Shown here piece after piece: positions 9,861 through 21,880 of a stretch of DNA of 64,000 nucleotides; within the stretch, counting starts at the first letter, position 1; every line of letters begins with the position of its first letter. A program made the translations under genes and the position numbers. Source of the stretch: Chondrosia reniformis (lineage: Eukaryota > Porifera > Demospongiae > Chondrillida > Chondrillidae); assembly GCA_947172415.1 (NCBI GenBank), contig OX359191.1:6262001-6326000 (forward strand). Reading direction: 5' to 3'. The notes under the pieces were generated by a model. That model was not told where the DNA came from, ran no database searches, and was given only the letters and a program-made list of their open reading frames with translations.

Positions 9861-12800
9861 GTAAGGTAAGGTAATGGTGTATAGAGCTCTTAATTTAAGC
9901 GGTACTTACCTAACACAAGTGTAGGGTTAGGTATCCGTTTCCGGACGCCATTCTTAACTGTACGCTCTATAGCTCAGCCGTAAAGTACTCGATTCTTTCG
10001 ATTGGTGGTCCATGCATGGATCAGAAGAATATAACACCGCACACGGTAAAGCCGCTTTGTTCACGTATTATTCAGCTAAATTATCACAGTCCGGTATCAC
10101 ATGAAAATAGACAGAAGTCATGTGTTTCCGGACGGTTACTCGTACATCGCGAGACGTACAGATTTGGCCACTTTTACCTCGTAGCTATTAGGGCACACAC
10201 ACGCTCTCCTCATAGCAGAAATTTGGAGCAAATAATCCTTGCGACAGCCGAGTACGGTTTCATCATAGACTATATAAACTACGTAACCGTACGTAGTTTA
10301 TATAGTCTATGGTTTCATGGAATCGGAAGCCTCGAGGTCATCAATAACGGACACACTTAATTGGAATGCATTTCAAATTTGCGAGTTGTCCCATAATTAC
10401 TATTCCCTCTGTAAAGCACCTCGTGTTTACATTGTGGTTACAGCCACAATGTTTGTTTAGGAAACCTTACTAGTGTTTTACCACAAGACACTAGTAAGGT
10501 TTCCTAAACAAACAGACAAATGTGTGTATATAGCCCTACATTTAAAATTGAGCATACTAAAAAAATGCATATGGCAGTTTGTATTCCCCTATTTTCAGAT
10601 ATGCCTTTTGGTCTAACAATGTCTCCAATAAAGCAGTCATGCACAGCCGTTCATTTAGTAGAGCTCTTTAATGACCTTTTATATATATCAATAACAATGA
10701 CTTTGAACTGTCAATTAGTGACATTTACCCTAAAGAACTTATTCTTAAAAAGACAAATACCAGCCCTAGGAAATCCCCCTTTTTAGACTTATATATATAT
10801 ATATATATTACCATTACTAGTAACCAATTTATCATTAAAGTATATGATCAGCTTGAGGACTTTAACTTTGATATAGTAAATTTCCCCCATTTAACTAATA
10901 ATATTCCCAATACCCCAGCCTATGGTGTCTTTATTTCACAACTAATTAGATATTCCAGAATATGTAGTGACTTCTCCAGTTTTCAGGTTAAATGTTTGCA
11001 GTTATGCAGCAGGCTTATTAAGCAGGGTTACAAATACTTTAAGCTAAAATCAACCTTTAAAACCTTCCTATCCTGCCAACCTCTAGTTAGAATCAAGTAG
11101 CTAGTATGCTTAAGGACTCTCTTGTGTTACCTCCAAAGAAGTGTTTCATTAGTATATGTATCTTCTTATAGATGATCCAACCAAAGCAATATTAGTAGTT
11201 CGACTGTCAGGTTCTTCATTAAATGGGACAAAAGAGGATTATGAAGGGAGAGTTGAAGTTCTGTATAATGGTGTATGGGGTACTATTTGTGATGACATGT
11301 GGGACATAAACGATGCACATGTGGTTTGCAGAATGCTAGGCTATTTATTAGCTATTCAGGCCCCATCCAGAGCGGCCTACGGGCAAGGAACAGGACCTAT
11401 TTGGCTTGATAATGTAGACTGCTCTGGCAATGAAAATAGCTTAAATGATTGTTTCCATCGAGGCTGGGGCTATGAGGATTGCAGTCATTCTGAGGATGCT
11501 TCAGTAGTGTGTGCTTGTAAGTATGTACATTTCATTATTAGTGCAATTGGTTTACTTATTACCATGCTAAGAGCATTAATCTTATAATACAAGAGAAAAT
11601 CTTATTAATTCAAGTCTTTTAATTGGAAGGCTATATATTTCTATGCTATTTAATGATTATATATCTCCATTGCACATTATTGTACATTACACACACATAT
11701 ATTAACAAGCAGTTAATTTGAATGTGCTTGTTTGTTCTAAATGGATTCACAAACTGGGTTACCCAACATATTACAAGGCTACCTCAAATCTACCTGTTTG
11801 CACTAGATGAACTCCCTCAGATTGAGTTACGCTTGGTTGATGGCTCAAGTAACAGCGAGGGGAGAATTGAAATATCATATAATGGTGAATGGGGTACAAT
11901 ATGCGATGATGGATGGACTGACTACAATGCAAGAGTTGTCTGTCGGCAACTTGGGTTTAAGGCTACTTTGGGCAGTACTCTAAGGTTTGGTCCAGGGAAT
12001 GGAACTATTTGGCTTGATAACGTTGCCTGTACTGGAAACGAAACAACCATTCTTAAATGTAGGCACAGAGGACTTGGAAAACATTTTTGTGGCCACTATG
12101 AAGATATTGGTGTCATGTGTACAAGTAAGTCATCTGTATTTTTGCAATACACGTATGTACATATAACCTTTTATGTAAGGAAATTTTACTTGTATTTTTT
12201 TATGTAGATACATAGAGAGAGACCTCTAATTAAATAATTTTAAACTCCTAAAATTCCCTAAGCTTACATTTCTTACAGTTGGCATATTTTGTTCTGTGAC
12301 CCTCCTGTGGACCATATGATTATTTATATGATGTAGGTAGATTAATATGATATATTGTAACTTGCACCTTATGTACATATATATAGATGAGGCACCTTGT
12401 AAGGAAGGTGAGGTCAGACTGATTGGAGGATCTAGCACTGGCAATGGAAGACTGGAGATTTGTCATGGCAGCATTTGGGGTACTGTTTGCGATAATGGTT
12501 GGAACCCAAAGAATAGTTTAGTGGCCTGTAGACAGCTTGGCTACAATGATTACGTGACTCACACTAACCCTAATTCCATTGAAGTTAGCTATGGAGATAT
12601 ATTTTATGATGATGTAAGCTGCTTTGGAAATGAAACTAGATTAACAGACTGCCAACACAGAGGCCAGGGCGTCCACAACTGCTTTCATAGTGAAGATATT
12701 ATACTTTACTGCACAAGTGAGAGAATATAGCTTAATATAGTTGTAAATGGATTCACAAACTGGGTTACCTTACATATTACAAGGCTACCTCAAATCTACC

Positions 12801-15800
12801 TGTTTGCACTAGATGAACCTCCTCAGTTACGCTTGGTTGATGGCTTAAGTAACAGCGAGGGGAGAATTGAAATATCATACAATGGTGAATGGGGTACAAT
12901 ATGCGATCGTGGATGGACCGACTACAATGCAAGAGTTGTCTGTCGACAACTTGGGTTTAAGGCTACTTTGGGCAGTACTCGAAGGTTTGGTCCAGGGAAT
13001 GGAACTATTTGGCTTGATAACGTTGCCTGTACTGGAAACGAGACAACCATTCTTAAATGTAGTCACAGAGTACTTGGAAAATATTATTGTAGCCACTATG
13101 ACGATATTGGTATCATGTGTACAAGTAAGTCATCTGTATGTTTGCAATACACGTATGTACGTATAACCTTTTATATAACGAAATTATGCTTGTAATTTAT
13201 CAGAGAGTACTACCGTACTCTCTAAGTAATGATGGCCCGAAAAAAATGGCTGCCGTATTCAATGTATTACGGGTTAACACCTTATAAGTAGGTAGCTAAT
13301 GCGTTTTTACCTCTTTTAAACTCATAAATGTGTCTTTTTTGTACGATTTCAATTGAGGGAAGCTGTTTTCAAGAGCGCATAAAGGCTCCAAGTTTGTAAA
13401 ACGGTTTCAGGCCTACTTCCGGTTTTCCTAATTTTCTTCTTTTTATTCTTATTCTTATTATTCTTATTCTTCCTTTTATTTCACGCTAGTGCATAAACGC
13501 GCTTGTAGATAAATACATTTTAGGGGCATATCGTCTAAAAGTTTTAGCAACCAGGGAATAGTGTCTTCAAACGATTTGTGCAAAGACGGTTTTCTGTGGC
13601 GCGTAAGCAAATTGGAACCTTTTTGTCGCCGTTTTCTAATTAGGAGTTCTTGGTCATCTCCTGATTGCCTTCGACTACGACGTTATATTTCGAGTTTTCA
13701 CCAAAAAAAATTACAAAACTAATTTTAATAAGTTTATAACATTACAATAAAAGAAGGAATACAAGTAAATAAAAACATTTAAAAAATGAAATGAGAAGTA
13801 GGGATGGCAGTCCCTGCAACAGTACCTATCACATCTAGAAAAAGTAACGAAACAAGAAAGTGATCATATGGTAAGGCTAACATTGCAGAAGTGGCATACT
13901 GAAACTTAACTATACACATCACTTCTATGTTTGGGCGCATCATGGATATACTAGAAGTATAGGGATCGATCGACATAGAGAGAGACCTCTAATTAAATAA
14001 TTTGAAACTCCTAAAATTCCCTAAGCTTACATTTCTTACAGTTGGCATATTTTGTTCTGTGACCCTCCTGGGGGCCATATGATTATTTATATGATGTAGG
14101 TAGATTACTATGATATATTGTAACTTGCACTTTATGTACATATATATAGATGAGGCACCTTGTAAGGAAGGTGAGGTCAGACTGATTGGAGGATCTAGTG
14201 CTGACAATGGAAGACTGGTGATTTGTCATGGCAACATTTGGGGTACTGTTTGCGATAATGGTTGGAACCCAAAGAATAGTTTAGTGGCCTGTAGACAGCT
14301 TGGCTACAATGATTATGTGACTCACACTAACCCTAATCGCTTTGAAGTTAGCTATGGAGAAATATTTTATGATGATGTAAGCTGCTTTGGAAATGAAACT
14401 AGATTAATAGACTGCCAACACAGAGGCCAGGGCATCCACAACTGCTATCATAAAGAAGATATAATACTTTACTGCACAAGTGAGAGAATATAGCTTAATA
14501 TAGTTGTAAATGGATTCATAAACTGGGTTACCCTACATATTACAAGGCTGCCTCAAATCTACCTGTTTGCACTAGATGAACCTCCTCAGTTACGCTTGGT
14601 TGATGGCTCAAGTAACAGCGAGGGGAGAATTGAAATATCATACAATGGTGAATGGGGTACAATATGCGATCGTGGATGGACCGACTACAATGCAAATGTT
14701 GTCTGTCAGCAACTTGGGTTTAAGGCTACTTTGGGCAGTACTCTAAGGTTTGGTCCAGGGAATGGAACTATTTGGCTTGATGACATTTCCTGTACTGGAA
14801 ACGAGACAACTATTCTTAAATGTAGTCACAGAATACGTGGAGGACATAATTGTAACCACGATGAAGATATTGGTGTCATGTGTACAAGTAAGTCGTCTGT
14901 ATGTTTGCAATACATCTAAGATTGCAGGCTCAGTGGAGAAGAAAAGAGTAGAAGGAGAAACATGTGTTAGATTATTCAAACAGTAGAAATGTTAATTGAT
15001 GTACAGTGCATATTGTTTAACAATAGCTGCTGATATACGTTACAAACTAAAAACATGGCATGTATATATATACCCAGGAGTAGTAGTTAACCAATATTCA
15101 CAGTATGTTATCTAAAGTTAATCATACAACTGATCAATTGTGTGCTATTTCTAACATGATCCACTTAGAAGATGTTTGATTAGAAATGACATATGTGTCA
15201 TCTATTATGTATGTATATATAACCTTTTATATAAGGAAAATATACCTGTAATTTATTATATATTGATACATAGAGAGAGACCTCTATAATTAAATAATTT
15301 TAAACTCCTAAAATTCCTAAGTTTATAATTACATTTCCTATAGCTGGCATATTTTGTTCTACGACCCTCCTGGGGGCCATATGATTATTTATATGATGTA
15401 GGTAGATTATTATGCTATATTGTAACTTGCACTGTATATACGTATATACGTAGATGAGACACCAACAGGTTGTAAGGAAGGTGATGTCAGACTGTTTGGA
15501 GGATCTAGCACTGAGAATGGAAGACTGGAGATTTGTCATGGCAACATTTGGGGTACTGTTTGCGATGATGGTTGGAACCCAAAGAATAGTTTAGTGGCCT
15601 GTAGACAGCTGGGCTACAATGATTATGTGACTCACACTAACCCTAATCGCTTTGAAGTTAGCTATGGAGAAATATTTTATGATGATGTAAGCTGCTTTGG
15701 AAATGAAACTAGATTAACAGACTGCCAACACCGAGGCCAGGGCGTCCACAACTGCTTTCATAGTGAAGATATTATACTTTACTGCACAAGTGAGAGAATG

Positions 15801-18800
15801 TAGTTTAATATACGTATGTGAGTGCCACCAGTAGAAATCACAGAAAATAGTCTCAGGTATATACAGTGAAGGTTACAATATACTAAGGTAATCTGATGTA
15901 ATGTAACATAGATAATTAACATGGCTCCAAGAAAGGACCTAGAAACAGAATGAAAATTTAGGGTATTTTAAATTAAGGGATTTTTATATAGGCCTCCGTT
16001 TGGCAGAAAACGGAGGACAAAATCTACCTATAAAAGGCCATAGGACTATAGAAAAGCTATAGGAGCTTTATATTAAAACCATGAGTTATATTAATAAAAA
16101 TGATCAATTGGTCAGATTACAATGAAACCGACATATATAATGGTACATGTGTATGACGTCTTTTTTTAATTCTTCTTCTGTTTTCTGTTATTTTTTACTT
16201 GTCCATGTGTCTATGGATGCAGGAGTGTAATTAGATACGTAGTGATGCATTTTAATATATAAATATGCATGCATGCAAATTCATGTGTGTCATTTCCATG
16301 TGCACATACAGTAGAATCTCATTATTATATAACAAAATCACAATCACTTATAGTGAATGTCTCATTATAGTAAGTACTATTGGCATAATTATATATAATA
16401 TTAAAATTACAATCAAGTACTACACAGTGCAAATTACAAATTTGTAGAGATGCAAATAAATCCTAGGATGATTACAGTACAAGACTTTAGCCACACTGCT
16501 ACAGGCTTGATAAATCATTGAAATCCTAACTTCTGCGTAGAGAGTATATATATATCCTCTAAGTTAGTTTCTTGTAATTATTTGGAGTAACATGTTCCAT
16601 TTTTGGCTATTTAGCTGTCTGCTCTCCTACCTGTGAACATGGTACTTGTGTTGCTCCTGATATGTGTGAATGTGAAGATGGATACATTGGTGCATTGTGT
16701 GATGAGCGTAAGTTGAGAGATACATGGGTATACATTGGAAGCAGTTTGAAGTATTTTTGATACTTTTTATGTTTAGCTGAAGCAATACCATGCACTCTTT
16801 CTGATGGTTCTATGGTGGACGATGGGGCAAGCTTTAAATCTGGAAATCCCTGCATGCCAGATTGGTAACTCAAAGATTTAATAATATCCATATTTTCATA
16901 TTTTTAAGTGATACATAAGTAGATTATATATACTTTCTATTTGTATTAGTTCTTGCACAAAGGGAATTGCTGTTTGTCCAGTGAGTCTATCCAGCCTATC
17001 TATTTAAATAATTGTGTAAACCCAGGACTGGAAAAAGGGTCAATTTGGATCATCATATGCATCTGTCCTATTTTAAGATTTTGATATTGATGCATTTTAC
17101 ATCAGTTTCAGTGCAAAAAGATGGCCAAAATTAACAGCCTTTATACAATTGATAATAACTGTAGGTTCTCCATTTTGTTATAATGATAAAGCTAAACCCC
17201 TTTTCCTCCCCCTAATATGTAAATCACCTAATGACCCAGACCTTGACACATATACACATATATTCTGAGACACTGTTCCTATCATGTAGCTATGTACTAC
17301 ATAATACGTATACATATGTATATATCCATTGTACTAATTCTGAAATATCTCACAAATCCTTCCATTTAAGGAAATTGAATGCCCCACTTGTGTTGCAAGT
17401 GCTAAAGTATTACCAGCTCCTGACGGTGAATGTTGCAATGTGTGTGCCTGTCCATATAAGGGGAGAGATTTTATGCCTGGAGAATCCTTTGCTTTCGGAG
17501 ATGGGTGTAACACATGGTAAGCCTTTTATTTATATATAATGATCATGATCTGACCCTAGATTTACCCCACCTATGTACTCATGTCCCCTGAGGAGTGCAA
17601 TGAGCTAATGGGCAGAACTGAAGTCCACTTAATGGGAGTCTCCTCTTGCCACTTAAAATGTTCAAGCAACAGACAGTTGTTTCATTCTTATTAGGACTCA
17701 TCATGATCAGTATATGGTATATGATCAATAGGTTACACTACAAATACATATATGAAGAGTATGTATTAATGGAGGCATCCGTGGCTATATATATACTCTG
17801 CTAATAATTACTATTACAGCTTAAAAGGTTTCTGTATGGCTGACCACTATATAATTAAGATGGAGACTTTAAGAAAAACTTTATTGATCTTAAAATGCCC
17901 TATACCATATGGCGCCAAATTTTTGAGGAGCACTATTTTCACGGATTGGCCTTCTCCAAGTTTTTACGGAAATAATTTTCGCAGGTGAAGAGCCTCGTGA
18001 CCTTTTGCCTGACCTTTTGAAGTGTTTGTTGATAACAGTAATCGTATTAGGTGTGATAATGAGGTGTCATCCCAATGTGCTGAAGGATTTCGAAGGAGTG
18101 AATCTTGTAGAAGACATGTAGTCTAGAGATGACAAGCGAGAGCTTCAGTGTAGAGGCAATGGTGTGTGTGAAGACAAATATTGCCAAAATTTCACAGAGC
18201 GCAATTTTCGGAGTTGAAAACTCATCTGCGAAAAACCTGAAAATTTTGCTCCTCAAACCATATAGTATATTTCAACATATACTCCGTTGCTGGGGCAACC
18301 GCCTGTGTTTAAATTTCGCAACTGTGATATAACATGCAGGGTTTAAGAAGCTATATACTGCATCCTGTTATATCCCTGCCCAAATATGGTAAACTAAGAT
18401 GTTTCTTCTTGGGGGTGGACAATTCTCCTTACATTTAGGACAGTTGGACTAGTCAGGGCAAGAGCATTCTATGAAGTCGTCAGCGTATAAGTAAAACCAA
18501 CCAGACGCTAGATGAGCCATCCTGAAAGTCCCGCCAAAATAACGATAAGAAGCGACGGAGTATATATCACTCATACCTAACGCGCCCCGAGGGCAAGTAC
18601 GTATATAAACCCATATACGCCGTGGTATAACTAATACATTTATACTGTATGTTTGTATGCAATATATATACATGCAAAACAAAACTAGAGATGTGTACCT
18701 TTTGGTATTTATTGTGTGTATCTAGTAACTGTGCAGTGAATGGAACTCATACTTGTACTTCTGATCATGATGATTGTGGTAAGAAGCAATACTTATTCTC

Positions 18801-19511
18801 TGTTAAAAGAATGTGTGTATATGTGTATGTGTGTACGTAAGTGTAGGCTGTATATATTTTAAAGAGTATCTAATTCACTACTTAGAACCTATGCCAGAGT
18901 GTTCACACGACCTCTGTGATAGTTTGAATGATGAAGAGAAAATTAGCACCTATTGCTACATGTAAGTGTATATGCATCACTAATTTCCATTGCTAGTGAG
19001 TACTTCAGTGGAAGATAATAAAAATCATGATGTATACCCATTTTAATCACGTGATCTTACAGCATAATTCTGAAACAATTTAACTAATTAAACGCTGGTT
19101 TTCTCCTTGTATGATTCAGAGATGCTGATGTTTCCCTAGGAACCATTCAGTATGTGCATCCATCTGGTGGTTGCTTCCCTGTTACAACATGTGCTTCCTG
19201 CTATTACAACAAGCAAGAGAAGGCCATTCCAAGAAGGTGCAGCAGCATCACGGAATTCCAGTGCAGAGTGCAAGCCTTTGATAGGCAAAGATGTCTGAAT
19301 AGACTCGGAAGTTGCATCACCAGGCGTTCCAGATATGCAGATGTGTGTTACTATATAAAGATATACACATTTCTTGCTATATATATATATGCTTACATTG
19401 CTGGTGATTATTTATTTATATACCATATATACGTAGGTACCAGATTCCAGGAAGACTCCTGATAGATTTAGATGTTTCTTGAACAAGAAACGAGGACCAG
19501 GCTCAATTTAA
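9785..19511 (+). CDS. G2: complete SRCR(7)-EGF-VWC(2) secreted protein gene
   Basis: Sixteen exons: 9785-9860, 11172-11516, 11807-12124, 12387-12716, 12813-13124, 14150-14479, 14576-14887, 15454-15789, 16615-16707, 16777-16864, 16950-16980, 17371-17516, 18726-18778, 18886-18961, 19120-19342 and 19437-19511. They sum to 3144 bases, an exact multiple of three (1047 residues and stop), with no internal stop. The order is signal peptide, SRCR1, B-A-B-A-B-A SRCR, EGF, two VWC-like modules, and a cysteine-rich tail. SRCR domains have six core cysteines (group A). NxT sequons (GNET, GNGT) recur in each B domain and GNET in each A domain. It is probably secreted and a binding protein; ligand unknown. 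Confidence 0.85.
10264..10311. mobile_element. 48 bp palindromic insertion with target duplication
   Basis: Arms of 22 bp (CATAGACTATATAAACTACG...) are perfect inverses around ACCG. GTTTCAT stands on both sides (10257-10263 and 10312-10318), while G3 and G5 have one GTTTCAT and no insert (24766 and 56502). Confidence 0.85.
10413..10513. repeat. Micro-inverted segment with 26 bp inverted repeats
   Basis: GTTTGTTTAGGAAACCTTAC (10450) returns inverted at 10488-10513. In G3 (24866-24966) and G5 (56607-56702) the two copies are direct repeats and the segment between them has the other orientation, so about 75 bp is inverted in G2. Confidence 0.75.
10540..11100 (+). pseudogene. Penelope-like RT remnant in G2 first intron
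   Basis: Matches pieces of the longer element at 27340-27930, with a deletion: [10 protein letters not shown] is followed at once by the region that comes after the catalytic site. The C-terminal run [18 protein letters not shown] (11017-11070) is kept here but missing from the G3 and G5 copies. Multiple stops. Confidence 0.6.
11172..11516 (+). CDS. G2 SRCR1 exon
   Basis: Divergent first [66 protein letters not shown] and VVC; six cysteines. It carries one more codon than the G3 and G5 copies (ILVVRL against ISVRL). Reading past the donor gives a hydrophobic run [13 protein letters not shown] and a stop. Confidence 0.9.
11807..12124 (+). CDS. G2 SRCR exon B1
   Basis: Type [56 protein letters not shown], then [19 protein letters not shown]. 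Two extra residues stand in QIELRL. Donor GTAAGT. Confidence 0.9.
12387..12716 (+). CDS. G2 SRCR exon A1
   Basis: Type A SRCR with an extra N-terminal cysteine ([15 protein letters not shown]), CDNGW at the metal-site position, loop [18 protein letters not shown] and [12 protein letters not shown]. Donor GTGAGA; the next intron is 96 bases. Confidence 0.9.
12813..13124 (+). CDS. G2 SRCR exon B2
   Basis: Type B with CDRGW instead of [15 protein letters not shown] and [14 protein letters not shown]. The following intron carries the 0.78 kb element at 13199-13972. Confidence 0.9.
13199..13972. mobile_element. Non-autonomous element in SRCR intron, copy 1
   Basis: Absent from the equivalent G2 intron at 12125-12386, which gives the empty site. 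It starts with the hairpin AGAGAGTACTACCGTACTCT and ends near AGAAGTATAGGGATCGATCG. Two further copies, nearly identical to each other, stand in G4 (40078-40850, 41814-42587). No transposase is encoded. Confidence 0.75.
14150..14479 (+). CDS. G2 SRCR exon A2
   Basis: Type A with [20 protein letters not shown], loop [37 protein letters not shown]. Confidence 0.9.
14576..14887 (+). CDS. G2 SRCR exon B3
   Basis: Type B with [28 protein letters not shown] and the distinct end [17 protein letters not shown]. It matches the third B exon of G4 (43185) more closely than its own neighbours. Confidence 0.9.
15454..15789 (+). CDS. G2 SRCR exon A3
   Basis: Type A with two more residues at the start ([17 protein letters not shown]), [15 protein letters not shown] and [13 protein letters not shown]. 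It is the last SRCR, joined in phase 1 to the EGF exon over an 0.8 kb intron. Confidence 0.9.
16615..16707 (+). CDS. G2 EGF-like exon
   Basis: [17 protein letters not shown] and [12 protein letters not shown], six cysteines, phase 1-1, GTAAGT donor. Confidence 0.85.
16777..18778 (+). CDS. G2 VWC-like modules (exons 16777-16864, 16950-16980, 17371-17516, 18726-18778)
   Basis: Same plan as in G1. The second exon reads [10 protein letters not shown] (CTCT elsewhere). The fourth exon has two more codons, TSDHDDC against TSDDC in G1 and G3. The intron 17517-18725 holds a MITE and a 0.35 kb insertion shared only with G4. Confidence 0.75.
18282..18640 (-). other. Insertion of unknown origin in G2 VWC intron
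   Basis: About 0.36 kb between TTTCAACATATAC and TTTATACTGTATG, missing from G1 and G3, repeated in G4 (46853-47211). The minus strand is open for [20 protein letters not shown] then [12 protein letters not shown], which looks coding-like, but I recognise no family and there is no start or splice support. Confidence 0.4.
18886..19511 (+). CDS. G2 cysteine-rich C-terminal exons (18886-18961, 19120-19342, 19437-19511)
   Basis: [18 protein letters not shown], then the cysteine-rich block ending [14 protein letters not shown], then [18 protein letters not shown] and TAA. Against G1, the TCA-to-TCC change in the last exon is silent in this frame and would change a residue in the other, which favours the spliced reading. 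Confidence 0.65.
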
Positions 19512-19826
19512 AGTGTATCTTTAGAACAACCTCCAACAAACAAGATTGAACTATCTTGTTTACTCTAAGACTTGTAGTTTAGTTATTGCTTTATTAAGAT
19601 AATGGACTATAGTATATTTTAGGACATTTAGAACAAGTGACTATATAGTAATCTAAAGTAAATATAATTCATTGGTTCTTGAGAGAATCATGTGATTCAA
19701 ATATATAGGCAGCTTTTAACACACATTTCAGAGAAAATTAATATTAAATCTTACAGAATGAAGTATGCATTTTATCTATACATTACATACAGTAAGAGAA
19801 GAAAATATATGATCTTTATTCCCAGT

Positions 19827-20750
19827 TCTGACTAGAAGTACAAGTACTAGTATCTGCAAATGATCTTTATAAGGAACTCCTAATTTTACTGGGATTATCT
19901 GACACTCCTGAACGAGAAAGATCCTTCAATATGGCTTTTGCTGAAATAATTCATTATGCTGTGGTTAATTGCACCAGAACAACTGCTGCTGAGCTGGCTA
20001 GTGCCAATTTGATCACCCTATCAGTGGATCTGACATAGATCTGCATTGAATGCAGGAGCAGACAATTAAGAATACTATCAGAGATTTGGCCGGACACTGT
20101 GTGCATTTCATTTTTACCAGAACAGGCTGTACAGACTTTCCTAATTACAGAAGGGTAGCTGGAGGCCACAAATGGCTTTCAGATTAATGATCTCTCAGGA
20201 TTTGCAGAACTTGCCAAATGCTAGGCTGTACGTGTGGTATATATATGATGACAGGATTTTATTGTCATGCCCAGCATACATACATATTATATTTAATAGG
20301 TACATGGGTTTGTGCTTCAGTAGAGGTCTCATGCCTAACTGAATCACTTGCATTCTCTCTTAACCCTGCCAGGGGTTCATGATCTGCGCATATTACAATA
20401 CAATATCCCGATGGTGTTGTTGTATTTGATTAGTTTTTGACAAGTCTGAGGATCATTAATATCCCTGAAACCTCCTCCAAAGATAGTTCATAGATTGTCT
20501 GTATTTTGAGTGGGGTAGCAGAAATAATGCAGACACAAGATAATATTTGATGTTGCTATTGAGCATATCATATATGACAAGGACAAATTGAAACTGAATC
20601 CGCAACTCTAAAGAAATAACCATAAATGGTTTTGTTATCATGGAAATATCTATTATTTGCTACGATAGCTATTTTGAAGGAAGGTACTTCTTGCCAACTG
20701 TTGAATACAAATTTGTTTTCTGTGGAGTTGATAAAAAGGGAAGAGTGTTC
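19827..20750 (+). pseudogene. Decayed coding region of unknown family, copy 2
   Basis: Same family as 4236-5130. The best stretch here is ERSFNMAFAEIIHYAVVNCT followed by TTAAELASANLITLSVDLT and a stop. The later part has CTCTAAAGAAATAACC where copy 1 has one more A, so the broken frames are not the same. Confidence 0.5.
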
Positions 20751-20920
20751 ATGATATATATATAGACCTTGATACTACCTATACCCAGCTGGACCAGAAA
20801 GAGGTGATTGCATGCATGAAATCAAATATCTGGACTATACTCTCTTTTGAAATGTGCCATTTTATAGCTTGAAACTATAAGTTTCATCACAACAATTCTA
20901 TCTGTATATTATAATTATAG

Positions 20921-20952
20921 GATTATGTTCACTGCCTTGTAAAGACTTTGGA
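20921..20952 (+). pseudogene. Truncated EGF exon and deletion breakpoint
   Basis: After an ATAATTATAG acceptor only LCSLPCKDF remains; then ATATATATATAAAGTAATG begins, which in the G4-G5 interval follows the RING gene (52405). The second EGF, LINE remnant and RING gene were therefore removed here in one deletion or exchange. Confidence 0.65.
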
Positions 20953-21345
20953 ATATATATATATAAAGTAATGAAAATGTACTGTACATTAAATATATAA
21001 TGGTTCATGTGGTTGTCATGCCTATATATGAAGCTATATGGAAACAAAGAGAATAGACTAAAACACAACTTTGTTACACTAATGACTCAAAGAAAACCTA
21101 TATATAGAACTTTGGATGAGGATACAGTAAGCTAAAATTAAACTCTGGTACCTCAACACCTCATGTGACCATGTATAGTGACTAGGTATGCAGAAGACAC
21201 AATTAATCATGGTCAAACAATTAATGAGATGAGCTATATACAAACACAATAACCAGTCGCTATTCAACAGCCTTAAGCTTTTACACATGACCAGCAAATA
21301 AGGTCATAGTATTAGTATAAACATAGGTAGTATAGGCACAAGTAG

Positions 21346-21415
21346 GTGACTGCGGTCATGATGGTAATTCTGCAGGCTCTCTTTCGACTGTTACCTGCAG
21401 TATACATTGTACTTG
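21346..21415 (+). pseudogene. Orphan VWC-like exon, copy 2
   Basis: Open 70-base exon between an AGTAG acceptor and GTGAGT: DCGHDGNSAGSLSTVTC, then IHCT. Identical in frame and phase to 52797-52866. Confidence 0.4.
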
Positions 21416-21575
21416 GTGAGTTAAAGTCGTTTTCAATCTAATGGACCTTCTACATCAAGTCTACTATCATTATAAGTTACGTCCCGCCCTTAGTTTCCAG
21501 TCAAACAAGTGGAAATGGTTAAGTGTAAACTATAAGTGAATAAAAACAAACCCCATGTATGGACTGTTGTTAAAG

Positions 21576-21880
21576 TAAACTACTCCAGCATCCATAGTAT
21601 GGTTACAGTCATGCTTGCCCACTCCCTTATGATCACATTGAAATAGGGAGCCTTCATTGCCCTTATATACACTCTAAATCTTGGAACCAGATCTTCTGAG
21701 TAATACCCTCTCCAAAGAAGGCCTCTTATAGTGGCATTCCTTGCATTATTATATCCCAGTTGCCAACATACTACTTTGGCATCATTAATGGCCCATCCCT
21801 TTAACAGATACATAGTATCCCATTGTTGTTATAAAACATCACAACACGGCCAGCTGTGGCATTGCCTCTAACCAATCTCA
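21576..21880 (-). pseudogene. Minus-strand SRCR pseudogene exon a, copy 2
   Basis: KGWAINDAKVVCWQLGYNNA continues to RNATIRGLLWRGYYSED. The canonical arginine after VVC is tryptophan and the WGTVCD block is shifted out of frame. Confidence 0.7.

Noticed and set aside
9968..10015. tRNA-like run (ATAGCTCAGCCGTAAAG) that resembles an A box
   Set aside because: No B box (GGTTCGA type) follows, no cloverleaf can be drawn, and the G3 copy loses the A-box start. Not a tRNA and not a clear SINE.
10016..10360. Open frame of about 114 codons (MDQKNITPH...) in the first intron, also at 24524 and 56261
   Set aside because: The four base differences checked between the G2 and G3 copies in its open part (T/M, S/R, E/K, S/L) all change a residue, there is no splice support, and the signal-peptide exon already joins SRCR1 in phase. 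Noncoding intron is more likely.
12226..12444. Minus-strand frames over the B-to-A introns and SRCR exons (recurring 70-90 codons)
   Set aside because: They are shadows of repeated introns and of the plus-strand SRCR exons, with no domain or splice logic of their own.
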